Assembly: GCA_029851415.1 (NCBI GenBank)
Contig: CM056743.1
Span: 67,238,186 to 67,302,185, forward strand
DNA length: 64,000 nucleotides
Source of the DNA: Eretmocerus hayati
Taxonomy: Eukaryota > Arthropoda > Insecta > Hymenoptera > Aphelinidae
Direction of reading: 5' to 3'
The position numbers and the translations under genes are program-made. Shown here piece after piece: positions 22,375 through 34,014 of the stretch (the first letter of the stretch is position 1; every line of letters begins with the position of its first letter). Below the pieces are notes generated by a model. The model did not search any database and had not been told where the DNA came from. It saw only the letters and a list, made by a program, of their open reading frames with translations.

Positions 22375-24660
22375 TTCCCCGACTTTTCTGGATCCTTCAC
22401 GCACCTACAGATATTTCAATTCCAAGTTGAAAAAAGATCAAAGGAATTTTCCCCAGATTTTTAGAGATAGCCTATATGCTGCCCATTTTAACATACATTT
22501 TCTACTTAGAAGGTGATTTTCAACGTTTTTAGAGAGAATGTTGTCCAATTCCCTCAACGCCGTGGAGTGTAAAATCCTCACAGGAATCTTCCGAGGCTTG
22601 TATTTTCTACGTGAAATTTGACGGAGAACACGACAAAAATATCCATTCAGAGCTACAAGGCGTGCCCAACCCGATAAAATCATTGATTCCCAAAATCAAC
22701 GACTCTTCCGCTATAAGAGAGGAATATGTCCATCACATTCCCTAGTTCTGGCTAATCTCGGATTCATCGGGCGTTTCCGAAGATATATTTTCGATCTCAG
22801 TTTCGACGGCAAATACTATAAGAACTTCCATGAGGTCCTCCGGATCGTTTTGAGCACAGTAAAATCATGATTTTTCAAACAATTGCCACTTTCTTTATCG
22901 TCAAGAAGAACTGTTCCTCTACTCTGCGTATCCTAGGATCCGCCGGGCATCCCCCAAGATACCCTGTCAACCCAAAATTTGATGGCAAACACGAAAATGA
23001 TATTTATCCGATGCCTCGTGCATCCTCATCAGAAAAATATACAAATTACTATGAAGTGTCGAGTCGTGTATTGTGAATGAGGGAAAAATTCATATCTGAG
23101 TTCTGCACACATCTCGCATCAAGGTGCGATAGGTATCGATAAAGTGCCTGCGCAATCCAGTTCCAGGGTATTCTTTGGGAGCTCTTACACATTAAGAATC
23201 CGTTTTCACTTGAGTCGTATTGGTCCATGTTTTCAAATGACGAGTAAATCAATATCTCTCCATATAATCGACATGGGGTGAGAAATATCAATTGAGCTAT
23301 AAATCGATCTATTCCTGCTATAATTCGAGACGTATCCATTTTATGGGGAAATGTGTGGGAAATTTTTCGGCGCCTTCTCGAGATCTTTAAAAAATGTCAT
23401 ATGGGCTTTTACCGAGTAATGCGTCCATTTCGAGTTATAAGACATCATCATTGTTGAGATACAGTACCTTCCAAAATTAATGGATTATGCATGGTCACAC
23501 TAAATTCATGATAACTTCGAATCCCTTCATCGTATGAAAATTTTGAAAAAAGGATCTCGAAAAAAAAAATCTATCGATTCATGTGTTTCAAATATTTTTC
23601 AAGTGCTTTTCAAGTGCCCGTAATCGACATTGAAAATCTAGAAAAATTCTTCGTCAGTGGATCACCTACAACTTTGACGGGAAAGGTCGGATCACAGAAA
23701 TCCCTACAGGATCTCGTAGATCATTTAAAAATCTAGAAATTTGGGCACTTGTGAAATTTTTGTACGACCCTTCCCGTCTGACTTACGAGCTCCGAAAAAA
23801 AACTTTGTATTAACATAGGGTGCTTATGGAGATCCCGAAGCTGGTACCTATTTCGTTTCGTCTTGCTCTATTCTAGTGCAGAAACTCATCAAAAAAATAT
23901 CACGCCACATGATTTTGCCACGTAAAATGATCTCATCTTTCAGAATATTCCATCAGATTTTGTCTCAATTATAGTATGTACGGCAAAAACATGGAATAAA
24001 TCAATTTTCATAACAAAACTTGGAAAATTGTTGTCACCTCAAATCTGAGACAAAATCTGATACATTTTTCTGAAAGATGAGATCATTTCACGTCAAAATC
24101 ATGTAGCGTGATATTTTTTTGATGAATTTTTGCACTAGAATAGAGCAAAACGAAACGAAAGAGGTACCAGCTTCGGGATCTCCATAAGCACCCTATGTTA
24201 ATACAAAGTTTTCTTTCGGAGCTCGTAAGTCAGACGGGGAGGGTCGTACAAAGATTTTACAGGGGACCAAATTTCTAGATCTTCAAACGATCTACAAGAT
24301 CCCGTGAGAATTCTTGTGATCCAACCTTTCCCGTCAAAATTGTAAGTGATCCACTGAAGGATGATTTTTTTAGATTTTCAATGTCGATTACGGGCACTTA
24401 AAAAGCACTCGAAAAATATTTGAAACACATGAACCGATAGATTTTTTTGTGATCTTCAAGATGCTTTTCTCAAAATTTCTATACGATGAAGGGATTCGAA
24501 GTTATCATGAATTTAGTGAGACCATGCATGATCCATTAATTTTGGAAGGTACTGTATATTCGATATTTCCAGCATTTTTGGCGATGCCGGGAGATCGTCT
24601 ACACCACTCATTCGAATAAATTCTATCAGAATGCGGAGAAAAAGCACTATATATTCCCAT
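22375..24660 (+). repeat. Interspersed repeat X, copy 2, interrupted
   Basis: This is a direct copy of the segment at 18003-19140. It continues past the foldback at 23462-24554 into 24557-24660, where the continuation (TATTCGATATTTCCAGC) matches copy 3. It has no surviving ORF. Confidence 0.6.
23462..24554. mobile_element. Tc1/mariner-type foldback, 1.09 kb
   Basis: The terminal sequence CAGTACCTTCCAAAATTAAT is present at both ends in inverted orientation and is flanked by TA on each side (23460-23461 and 24555-24556), the classic Tc1/mariner target. The arms are about 515 bp each (to about 23975, and from about 24040) and close to 90% complementary, leaving a 65-bp loop. There is no transposase ORF, so movement must have used a transposase from elsewhere. 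Insertion into repeat X is proven by the unoccupied paralogue at about 20054. Confidence 0.85.
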
Positions 24661-26329
24661 GACGTGAAACTAGCTATCGGATAATAGAGGGAAATTCGAT
24701 CAGAATATTTTCACGTCACATCAGAACATCGGCCCGAAAAAGTTCACTATTCCCTTCCAAAGCGAGTGAATCTCATACGACCAGATTACGAATTCTTCGA
24801 TTCTCAATTGGAATCCCATCTCATAGCCCCATTCATATATCCCCTAGATGAATAACCAGCTATCAGATTAGTGAAAGAAATTCAATCAAGATATTTCCGC
24901 CTCACGTCAGACCATTCATCTAATGAAACAGTTTTTTCGTAGGAATCCGATTAAGCAAGTTATCGATCAAAAATTATTCCATCGGAAATACATAGGACTA
25001 ATGCTTCTATCGAGAACAGTGACGCAGAGGAGGTCTTTGGTGGAGCTTACTTTTCGACAAGCTACACCCCTGGCTGATTTACCGAACACATGCTGGAGAA
25101 GTAATAAAAAAGCAGCTTTTCTTCCAGCACTATCCATTACCGATCGGCTCTGATCTCGCACATGTGAGCCCATCGAGAAAGTGTACAACAACAGTGTTAC
25201 ACCGTGTAAAACAAACCACGATGCATAACTCGTACTTGGCGACAGACCGATAGCTTTTCACGAGTACATCGATCGGTAGATCTGCTGCTCAAGCGTGCGC
25301 TGAGTAATTAAACCAGGAAAAGTGATGGTGAGAGACACATGGTCTGATTTGTGTCATCAATTGACATATGATGATCTGACCTGCTTGCCTGTGATTCATG
25401 ATCACAATCAGCGAGTTTCGCCTCCCAAATCGTGCCAAAATATTATCAAAATAACATTACAAAGCAAAATAATATTACAGGACTCTGAAATCATTCTCGA
25501 GATGATTTCTGTTGAGTTGTATCCGTAGACCAGATGTTATTGAGCATGGTGTCGAATATGTTACAACGAAATTTCTCCCAAATGTGGTCGGTGCGACCCA
25601 ATCCATTTTATTGGAACAAGCCGAAAAAAGTGCAGTATTTGATACAAATTATCGATTTGTTTGAATGGAATTTCTGATGATGCGAAGGGAAAGCTATACT
25701 TGGAATAACAGAAGAACCCAGAATATTTTTTCTAAATATTCATTCCATCAAGATTGTGCATGATTTAAATCTAGGAAAAATATGGACCGACTAGGAGAAT
25801 ACTCGAATAATTTGTAAGTATATTATCATTAAGTTCCTCACTTCAATCAACATCGAAGTTCTCATTTCCAATCATTGATAGATATCTCACTGAGTCTGTA
25901 TGTTCAATAACAATCATTCTTCATTCGTTCGTAGAATGTCAAGATTTTGCAGTAATTCTGGGATGGTGAACTGAATTTGAAACATTGTGGGAAAAAGTAT
26001 GGGCCTCGATGAAGAACAATAAAACAGAACAGGGAGTTTTTGAAAGTGTCATATCGATATGAAAAGTTCAGATATTCTGAAGAATACTTGTTAGCATTGG
26101 ATATGAACACTTTGTTATCAATCGATCAAATTGATCATGGTAAATCTCATTGCCACGTCAAATTTCCTCGTCAGGTGTGAGAATCTTGTTCCATATCAGA
26201 GTAATCAGTCTCAAGACATCTCAATTCATATACAAAAATATTCCAAAACTCTGATGCGTCCTAATGATTGATTGAATTCAACAACGCAAGAGAACAGCAA
26301 CAAAGAGCCGAATAAGTGAGCTCCTGAAT
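24661..26329. other. Non-coding DNA, start made of reverse repeat Y
   Basis: 24661-24920 holds reverse copies of repeat Y. The remainder, to 26329, is AT-rich. Frames at 24923-25153 (+) and 25904-26110 (-) have no recognisable domain. No RNA gene or terminal repeat was seen. Confidence 0.3.
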
Positions 26330-27285
26330 TCGTTCACTAACCGACTAAACTCTTTCGAACCGTCTAGTTTTGGGCTCAAATAATAGGTGGCACATCCAAT
26401 AATCAATACTGATGAGAATCATTGTTTAATAATTTGGGGCGCGGCACGAATAAACAATGAAAACATGAATTTCCCGCCTCTTTCCGGTTTTCCCAGTATA
26501 AGTCGAAAAATATTGGTTTTTCGGGAAAATTTGTAGAGAGGTAGTTAGTGGTTCTTCGGACAATCTACAAGAATGATATTCACACTTTTTTCTGGAGAAT
26601 GCATCTTTTCGGAGTTATGCTTGATCAAAATTATGATCGAATTTTTTTGAATCAATTCGCTGAAATTGTTTATAATGAGTCCAAACAATTTTTCTAAAAT
26701 AATTGAATCAATTCAGTAGGAAAAAGGTATCTCGATGTTTTTCCCTAAGTTTAATCGTGTTGACCTCCAATGACCTCCAACCCTAAATACGGTGCTTCCA
26801 TGACTGCACTTGGAGTTGGAAGTCGCGAAACTCGCTATTTTTATTACTCAAAAACGACCAACCTCAGGAAGAAATACCAAGAGACCTTTTCCTTTGAACC
26901 TCACTGAATTATCTTAGAGGAATGGTTTTAACCCGTCATAAACAATCTAAGCGGATTAATTTGAACGAATTCGATTATAGTTCTGATCAAGCATAACTCC
27001 AAGAGGATGCATTGTTCGAGGAAAAGTATGGGGATCATTCTTGTAGATCGTACAAAGATCTACAGATTACTTCTCTACAACCTTCCCCGAAAAACCAATA
27101 TTTTTCGACTAATAACGTAAAAACCGAAAAGAGCAAAAGAATGCATGATTCTATTGTTTATTTATTGCACGTCCCAATCATTCAACAATAATCCTCATCA
27201 ATATTGATCATTCGATGTGTCACCTGTTATTCAGAGCGCAAAACTGGATGGTTTGGAAGAGTTTAGCTGATTACTCCGATAAGGA
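26330..27285. repeat. Foldback element, about 0.95 kb
   Basis: The left arm (26330-26758) and right arm (26862-27285) are reverse complements at about 75-80%. Paired landmarks include CTAAACTCT at the outer ends, GATCAATA.TGATGAG, CGAAAAATATTGGTTTTTCG and GGAGTTATGCTTGATCA. The loop is about 100 bp and contains two TGACCTCCAA repeats. There is no ORF. The termini are too diverged to show a target duplication. Confidence 0.7.
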
Positions 27286-27650
27286 AGCATCTTTTCGAGG
27301 CTTTCATCTGTCCCATTAGAATGTGTGACGGGGTATTTCTACCAGCCCAACTCATTTATTATCCAACGGGGTTCTTAGCCTCAGCCACAGAAACTACGCG
27401 CGCGAACGGCGATACGGATTCTGTTAATTCAGCAACTCCGGCGCACGGCGTCACTTACCGTACAAATACCTGAAAAATCACAAAGAGGGGGAGGGACGAA
27501 CTCGCAATAATGATTCTGGATTCATTATGAAAATTAACTGGCCTCTATATTCTTAACCTTGCTTCTACGCGGTATATACAAATCTCACAACTGAATATTA
27601 ACCCGACAATAGTCCACGTGATTCTAGAAGTAGCAACTGTCTCTCATCAA
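27286..27650. other. Non-coding DNA before the CpG-rich block
   Basis: No feature recognised. GC and CpG content rise from about 27390 onward. Confidence 0.3.
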
Positions 27651-29300
27651 AATGTCTCTGAATATTCATGAAAATACGATGAATAAATACACTTCACTAA
27701 GACGCGGATTTCCTGTCCGCTTCACTCACAAAAAATCTGCCTGTGCCCCACGGAGCACAGCTTGTCCAGTCCCTACTCCAATAATTTTCCACGCGCCAAC
27801 TTGCTCCAAAAACTTTGTCCAAAATGGTCGCCCAACGCCCCCCCCCCCCCGCGGCGCTCGCTCAACGACAAGCGTACAAGATGGCTATTGCTCCGACGAT
27901 TCGGAGCAACCGACACTTGCTCGCCTCCCGCGCTCGAGCAACAGGTGTAAGGTCACTCCGTGCTCCTGGTATACTCTAGAGACAATAATAATCAGTACGG
28001 ACTCTGGGTGCACACGCGCCTCCTCCTGGAGATCTGTCCACGACACGATCACCGAACGCGTGCACGTCTACTCCAAGACATCTTGTCCTCGAGCGAGCGC
28101 ACAATTCGCACCCAGTTTCAGACTTTCGAATTCTCTCGCGACGCGGTTGTCACTGAGGGCTGCTAGTGCTTTGTCCACCCCGTCCGAGCACTGCACCAGC
28201 GAATCCGATTGCTCAGGAGCCCGTCCTGATTGTGGGCACGAAGTTGCCCTCCTACGACGCACGAGGCTCTCCGATATCCCGCCGAGAGAATCACCAAAAT
28301 TAGCAAAGTCACTCATCGTTCTTTTCTGCTATCCTCGTCGGTAGACTCAAGAGACAGCAGTTGCGCCTTCCAATCCGGTTCCTGGCCAAATTCTCGACTC
28401 GCTCTAGTCACCTCGAAACTCCCGGGCAATCAGGTGCGCGACGCGTGCTTGGACTGGAGCAAAGAAAGCGACGAGCAAAAGAGTAAGTGTGTCCAACTAG
28501 GCAGCTAATCCACAAGTGACATAACGGCCGCTTCTTCTTCACCAAGTCCGCGCCTTCGTCTTCAGTGAAGAATAAGCCCTCTGATTAGTCCGTTCAACTT
28601 CAACGGAATAATAGCAGCGCCAACTAGTGGATAAGCGGGCCAAAATTTCAAGTCAAGTCTACTATACACGTGATATGCAGTCGTTATTATTCTCAGAAAT
28701 TCACTGCGAGTCCATAGAATCCAATATTTACGGTCCTGATGCCTCCACCAGAAGAACCGCCTATAGTGCTTATGCGCATGCACCTCTAGCATACGCGCCG
28801 AGGCATAGCGTAACCTGCGACTCCGCGCTTTCGCCTTGCGGAACGCTTATACACGTCGCTATATACCTACATCGTCCGCTACTTGGCCATAGTATATCTA
28901 TATCTAGTCCACAACATGGTGGTACACCATCTTCTAGTCCGCCACATAGCAGTATACCTATATATGCAGTGCATACTGGTATAACCATGCACTCATATGC
29001 ATACATATACCCATCCGTGTGTTGTCTGCGAGTTATTTTCCGACCAACAGCCGATGTCAGGGTGTTCGTCCGTCGGGTCATCGTCGCCACGGCTGCCCGG
29101 GTCTGGCCCGAATTTACATACCCGCAGCGCCGCCACACTTCGTCCGCCGCTACAAGCCAGCTGTCCGCAGCCTGTTGTTTACACGCGCCTCGTGTACGCT
29201 CGCTGTCGTCCTCGTCCTCTGGTTGGTCACCCGGACCCACCTACGTCCGTGTACAGGTCATCGGCGCCGTAGCTGACCCTACGACGTAGATGAGCCTCTC
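27651..29300. other. CpG-rich block with unassigned ORFs
   Basis: The block is richer in GC and CpG than its surroundings and has a C run at about 27840. A plus frame (27652-28344, 230 codons) and a minus frame (28316-28068, 82 codons, starting MSDFANFGDSLGGISES) overlap here. The minus frame looks the more natural: acidic/Ser-rich, with a helix-like REFESLKLGANCALA. It could be a gag N-terminus or a host first exon. A further minus frame spans 29240-28770. I cannot assign a family and do not claim a gene. Confidence 0.25.
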
Positions 29301-29384
29301 CTGATGACTGTGTTCAGCAGGTCCAAATACTTAAGAAAACATAGTTCGGGTGAGCTTTTGGCTCATAACAAGGATGGGCCACCA

Positions 29385-29565
29385 CACAGTGGGACCGAGT
29401 AGTTCTTGAATAATTCGCCATTACGTGAATTTGCAACCAATCGACATATGCGCAAACAGAAGACTTTTGGATGGATGAGAACAATCTCCTCCGTCTGCGC
29501 ATATGTCGATTGGTTGCAAATTCATGTAAAGGCGAATTATCCAAGAACTTTTTGGCCCCACTATG
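29385..29565. mobile_element. Palindromic MITE, about 180 bp
   Basis: The ends are CACAGTGGGACC (left) and the complement of CATAGTGGGGCC (right). The inner arms around TTTGCAACCAATCGACATAT are perfectly paired, and the loop is about 40 bp. A 5-bp direct repeat CACCA flanks both ends (29380-29384 and 29566-29570). There is no ORF. Confidence 0.7.
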
Positions 29566-29570
29566 CACCA

Positions 29571-30214
29571 GAGGCATCAGTTCACAAAATTAGCAGAAAA
29601 CGTTAGAATCACTGTTTTTTGAAGAATCGGTAGTTTGCGATTTCAAAAAAAATCCTGACGTATTGGGGCAAATCTGGCAACGAATTCGGTTCCTACGTCG
29701 GAAAATCCTCGAAAAAATCATGTTCCCCCAAATGGGTTATTCCGGGCCCAGAATTTTGTTCCTTAGTGTAATCAGCAAGAATCTTGACTTGACTGTTTTT
29801 TATTTCTCCAACTCTCCCAATTCAACTCTTGAATCCAACTAACAACGAGAATAACTGTGCCAGAGTCCCGAGATGTATTACGGATACAACCCGGTTATGT
29901 TCGAAAAAACTCATTTCGGTCGGCTATCCGCTGCGTCCATTCGCGCCAAATGAGCATGCGAATTTTCGCAACTAACCTCCAATAGTACGCCGACGCAGAA
30001 ACTCACCAGGAGATGCAGTCCAGGTCGCCGCAGCTGAGATTATATCCTCTGCAGGTTTGGACTGCTTTAAGGCACGCAGTATGAACCTGCAAAGGGGCCA
30101 CCAGGACCAAAATTTGCAGAAACACTAAGGTCTAATAGGGAGCTAAATGTATGAGAACCGTCATCTGTACTCACCCCCACTCCTCCATCTCAGGATGATG
30201 AGTCAGCAAAATAT
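29571..30214. other. Non-coding DNA
   Basis: No gene, LTR or terminal repeat recognised. The missing 3' portion of the Gypsy-type element to the right would be expected near here, but no second LTR was found. Confidence 0.3.
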
Positions 30215-30490
30215 AGTGGGATAGATACGCCGTTGGGCCATATGGAGTACGGACGTATGGCTCAAGGCATGGCCAGAAGTCCTGATACATTCAATGAGGC
30301 TGTTTTCCTCGCGTTTGCCGGACTTTCGCTGGATAATTTGGCCACCTATTGCGACGACATGTACCTCTGGGCTGATTGGCTGGAGGAGCACGAGACGAAA
30401 TTTAAAAAATTCATGGCGTGTATCATCGAAGCGAACTTCGCAATGTCTCCCAAAAAATGCCAATTTTTGAAACGCGGCCCAAAATGTGGT
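30215..30490 (+). pseudogene. Inverted Gypsy RT segment (motifs B to D)
   Basis: The plus strand reads RMAQGMARSPDTFNEAV (motif B region), then NLATYCDDMYLW with the catalytic YxDD-type box, then ANFAMSPKKCQFLKRG. This is the second half of a Gypsy-type RT palm. It lies head-to-head with the first half on the opposite strand. The box itself is intact but the gene is not. The motif A segment (first catalytic Asp) between the halves is missing. Confidence 0.75.
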
Positions 30491-30504
30491 ACGTTACGGC
30501 CGAC

Positions 30505-31615
30505 ACGTGTCTTCATTGAGGGGGCGGAAATCGGCCACGAAGCGGAACCTTTTTGTACCGTCTTTGTCTCGAGATTTCGGTACCAGAAAGCGGTTCGACC
30601 TTCATGGCGACTTGAAGGGGCGAAGGATGCCAAGGTCACGCAATTTCTTGACTTCTTCTATCATAGGTTTCTTCAACGCGGGAGGTAGTCGATATCTCTT
30701 GGCTTTGATTGGTTTTCCAGATCTAAGCGTGATTTTATGCTTGATCGAATGCGTGGCCCCGAGTGGTTCGCCTTCCAATCCAAATCGCCACGGGTCGATA
30801 TTAACCATTTTTTGCACGTGCCCAATCTCTTCCTCGCTGCAACCATCGATGTCGATGAGTTGCATTATTTTCTCAATTAGCTCGGCTGTTGCGATATCGC
30901 GCGCACTCTTATCGCTACTCGGCGCATTTCCGAGGAGTTGCTCGTCGTGCTCTCCAGTACATAATCGGCGAATAAAATGCACTGCGTCATCTCCGTTGAC
31001 GCTTTTACCTCCTTTATTGTCCCAAGGAATTATCTTAGTAAATTCTCTTAATTCCACGGCCGGGATATCGATGTATATAGTGCGATATGAAGTATTTATA
31101 ACTTCAGCAATTCCATACTCGTTGTGATTCTTTGCGACAAATTTACCAAATAAGACGTTGTTTGTGATGTGTACGCGGGGGACCCATCCCTCTTTAGCAT
31201 TGTTCAGCACTCTAAATTTGATAATTTTTCTTACTTTTGGTGGCAATTCTAATTTTTCTGAACGTACCAACGGGATAGAAAAACTTTCAAACCCTAAGCG
31301 GGCTCTGGGGTTCAAATTACTTCCGAATTCCATCAAGAAATCCCACCCAACTAATCCATCACAATCTAATAATATGGAGTCGGGGACTACATGGAACTGC
31401 CACTGCATGCCGTTCAATTTCATTATAATCATTCCCATTGACATGAATTCTCCCTTTGCCACGCCGTTAATGTTTAGTATCTCAGATTTATCAATTTTTT
31501 CAATGCTCTTGACATTACTTGCTTTTATTATGCACACGCCCACGCCGGAATCTATGTACATCAAACATTTTTCGTCTTTCGTTCCTTGGCTTTCAAAATT
31601 TACTACTGGTGGCAT
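30505..31615 (-). pseudogene. Gypsy protease and RT N-terminal half
   Basis: The 337-codon frame (31615-30602) begins MPPVVNFESQ and has a retropepsin-like YIDSGVGVCIIK active site early on. This is followed by a long connector and the RT entry IKHKITLRSGKPIKAKRYRL. In a neighbouring frame the RT continues FLVPKSRDKDGTKRFRF and VADFRPLN down to about 30505, where the strand flips. Retropepsin cleaves the polyprotein and RT copies genomic RNA. The frame break is near 30605. Confidence 0.75.
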
Positions 31616-31656
31616 TCTCCTAGTTTTCAGAAATTTGATCGTCGTTTTGCTGACGC

Positions 31657-31722
31657 ATACGACTCATCATCAAATGAATTGACTCATGTTTCACATGATG
31701 TCAATTCATTTGATGGTGAGTC
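31657..31722 (-). promoter_or_regulatory. Long stem-loop between gag and pol
   Basis: ACGACTCATCATCAAATGAA followed by TTGACTCATGT pairs with its near-exact complement immediately after a loop of only a few bases, giving about 30 paired bases with two or three mismatches or bulges. It lies between the gag stop (31822-31824) and the first Met of the protease frame (31615). A position like this could matter for pol expression or RNA packaging, but that is inference. It could also be a small palindromic insertion. Confidence 0.4.
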
Positions 31723-31821
31723 GTGTGATAAATTCTTGATCGCTCTTTTCGCGCTCTATCGACGACGTATTTATTACGTTATCAACGCGCCCGCTGCTTG
31801 GGGGTTGCGGCGAACGTTGAG

Positions 31822-32584
31822 TTAGTTGAAATGATCAGCCACGTTTTGGGTTCCAGGTGCCTGAGTCTGCTGTTGTGGCGCTTGTGCCTGGGCCGGGAGT
31901 ACTTGGGCAGCATGCGATTGGATCTGCATATAATTCTGCCCCGGATTTGCGAAATTCGAGTAGATGTTTGGGCCATTCTGGCTTGTATTCTCAAAATTTT
32001 GAAAATTATTCCCCGGTGCGTTTCCGTCGGGACCCTGCCGTGGCTGAAAATTATTGCGCTGGTTCCTATTGTCTCTCCCCGTACCTGTAGAGCCGTTTCG
32101 ATCTCCGCGGCGCGAGCTCGGTCTATCGATATATATCTCGTGCTTCTGAAAAACTTCCTCCAATTTCCAACAAACCTTAGCGTCATGCTTAGTCAATTCA
32201 CACCATTGGCAAACCTTCTGATCCTTTGATTTCTGATAGCACGTATTTTCAGAATGTCCTACTAGCCGGCAGTAAGTGCATACTACTTGAGAATCTAAAA
32301 CTCGGACGTTCGCTTGGCTTGGCCCCGGTGTATTCGTTCGCGTTTGGGTTTGTTGTGAGCCTGCGAGGAGAGGATAATTTCTACGCTGTAGCACCGCCTG
32401 TTGAGCGAATCTTATGGCTTCGCGTATGTTGTAGGGGCGATTATTTCGCACGAGATTCTCGAGTTCGGGACCTATACCGATAATGGAACGTGTCATCGCT
32501 GCTCCATCAGCATCTCTCTTGCGTGACTCTATCTCGACCGGAGTGTATTGAGATTTTGCGTCTGCTATATTCTTGAACCTAGTT
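31822..32584 (-). pseudogene. Gag C-terminal part with CCHC knuckles
   Basis: Reads RFKNIADAKSQYTPVE after the foldback, then capsid-like text (NIREAIRFAQQAVLQ). Two zinc knuckles follow: CTYCRLVGHSENTC (CX2CX4HX4C) and CQWCELTKHDAKVC. The tail is Asn/Gln/Pro-rich and ends at 31822. Gag binds and packages element RNA. Reading continues in frame into the upstream gag part if the foldback and one copy of its 4-bp duplication are ignored. Confidence 0.8.
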
Positions 32585-34010
32585 GACGAATTCCACGCCA
32601 AAGCGACCTACGGAAAGGGGTCATCTCTCAGATTCTTTTTTAACCTTTTTCATTCGATTTTATGTCCCGAAATAGGAACTTTGGACCACCTATGGGGCCC
32701 AAAAAAATTTCTCTTCTCCATTGCACGCACATCCGTAAACAGACCGAAAATTTATCGTGTAAAATCGATGCTCTTTTATTCACAAAAATGGAAATATTCC
32801 GAGTTTTTGAATAGCTATCTATTTGCGGGTTGCGGCATCTGAAAGGGCATAAAAAAAACCTATCGAAAACGTTGTCGGAAATTCCTTCTTTGTGATTTGG
32901 GGGCCTCCTGGAGGCAAAAGAGTGTTTTTCACTAAAATGTTGATTTCTCAAAAAGCCATTTTTTTTATTTTTCGGAAATCATGAATTTGACGTAAAATTC
33001 TGCGTTTCCTCGAAAAAATGGGTTTCAGAGGAGTTGAGGGCAATCCAAGTGACTTATGAGCCATTTTTTGGAAATTCGATTTTTTCGGTTTCAGAAAAAG
33101 GCGATTTTCTGCGCAATTTTGAATGTGAAATATCATTTTTTTCTGGCAAAAAATTGAATGTAGCACCTCGGGATCACCTCAAACGGGGTTTTTCATCGCA
33201 TATTTTGGAAGTTCATACAATTTTACGTTGAAACTATGTGGTCCGAATTCTTTTCAGGTCAATTTTGTACTCAAAATTAAGTCCCGAGAAGATCTCGTAA
33301 ATGTGTCATCTCAGCAGGCTCTCATGGGCTGAATTCTCATGTGATTTTAAGCCGACATAATTAATCCTTGCAGATCCCGTTTCAGTGGATGAATTTCAAC
33401 TCTGCGGGTAGTCATTTTATAGGAAATTTTGTTAGCTTTCCATTGAAAGTGGCGCCGAAAGTCCACGTTTGTGCGCATGCGCAGAATATCGCCTTTTTCT
33501 GAAACCGAAAAAATCGAATTTTCAAAAAATGGCTCATAAGTCACTTGGATCGCCCTCAACTCCTCCGAAACCCATTTTTTCGAGGAAACGCAGAATTTTA
33601 CGTCAAATTTATGATTTCCGAAAAATAAAAAAAAATGGCTTTTTGAGAAATCAACATTTTAGTGAAAAACACTCTTTTGCCTCCAAGAGGCTTCCAAATC
33701 ACAGAGAAGGGATTTCCGGCAACGTTTTCGATAGGTTTTCTGATGCCCTTTCAGATGCTGCAACCCGCAAGTCGATTGTGATCCAAAAACTCGAAATATT
33801 CCCGTTTTCGTGAATGAAAGAGCATCGATTTTTACACGATAAATTCTCGGTCTGTTGACGGATGTGCGTGCAATGAAGAGGAGAAATTTTTTTTGGGCCC
33901 CATAGGTGGTCCGAAGTTCCTATTTTGGGCCATAGAATCGAATGAAAAATGTTAAAAAAGAATCTGAGAGATGACCCCTTTCCGTAGGTCGCTTTGGCGT
34001 GGAATTCATC
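32585..34010. mobile_element. 1.43 kb foldback inside gag, 4-bp TSD
   Basis: The inverted arms (32585-33115 and 33482-34010) are about 90% identical and begin GA(C/T)GAATTCCACGCCAAAG. They enclose a 366-bp loop. The direct repeat AGTT flanks the element at 32581-32584 and 34011-34014. Removing the element plus one AGTT rejoins the gag frame exactly, so insertion came after the Gypsy copy. There is no transposase ORF; the loop is unremarkable AT-rich DNA. Confidence 0.85.
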
Positions 34011-34014
34011 AGTT

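Noticed and set aside
27652..28344. 230-codon plus-strand ORF as a host gene
   Set aside because: Low-complexity, Arg/Ser/Thr-rich composition, spans a C run, and overlaps a more natural minus-strand frame. No domain seen.
28640..29310. LTR of a second retrotransposon
   Set aside because: AT-rich TATA-like runs next to a possible gag start suggested an LTR, but no TG...CA pair, primer site or second copy could be identified.
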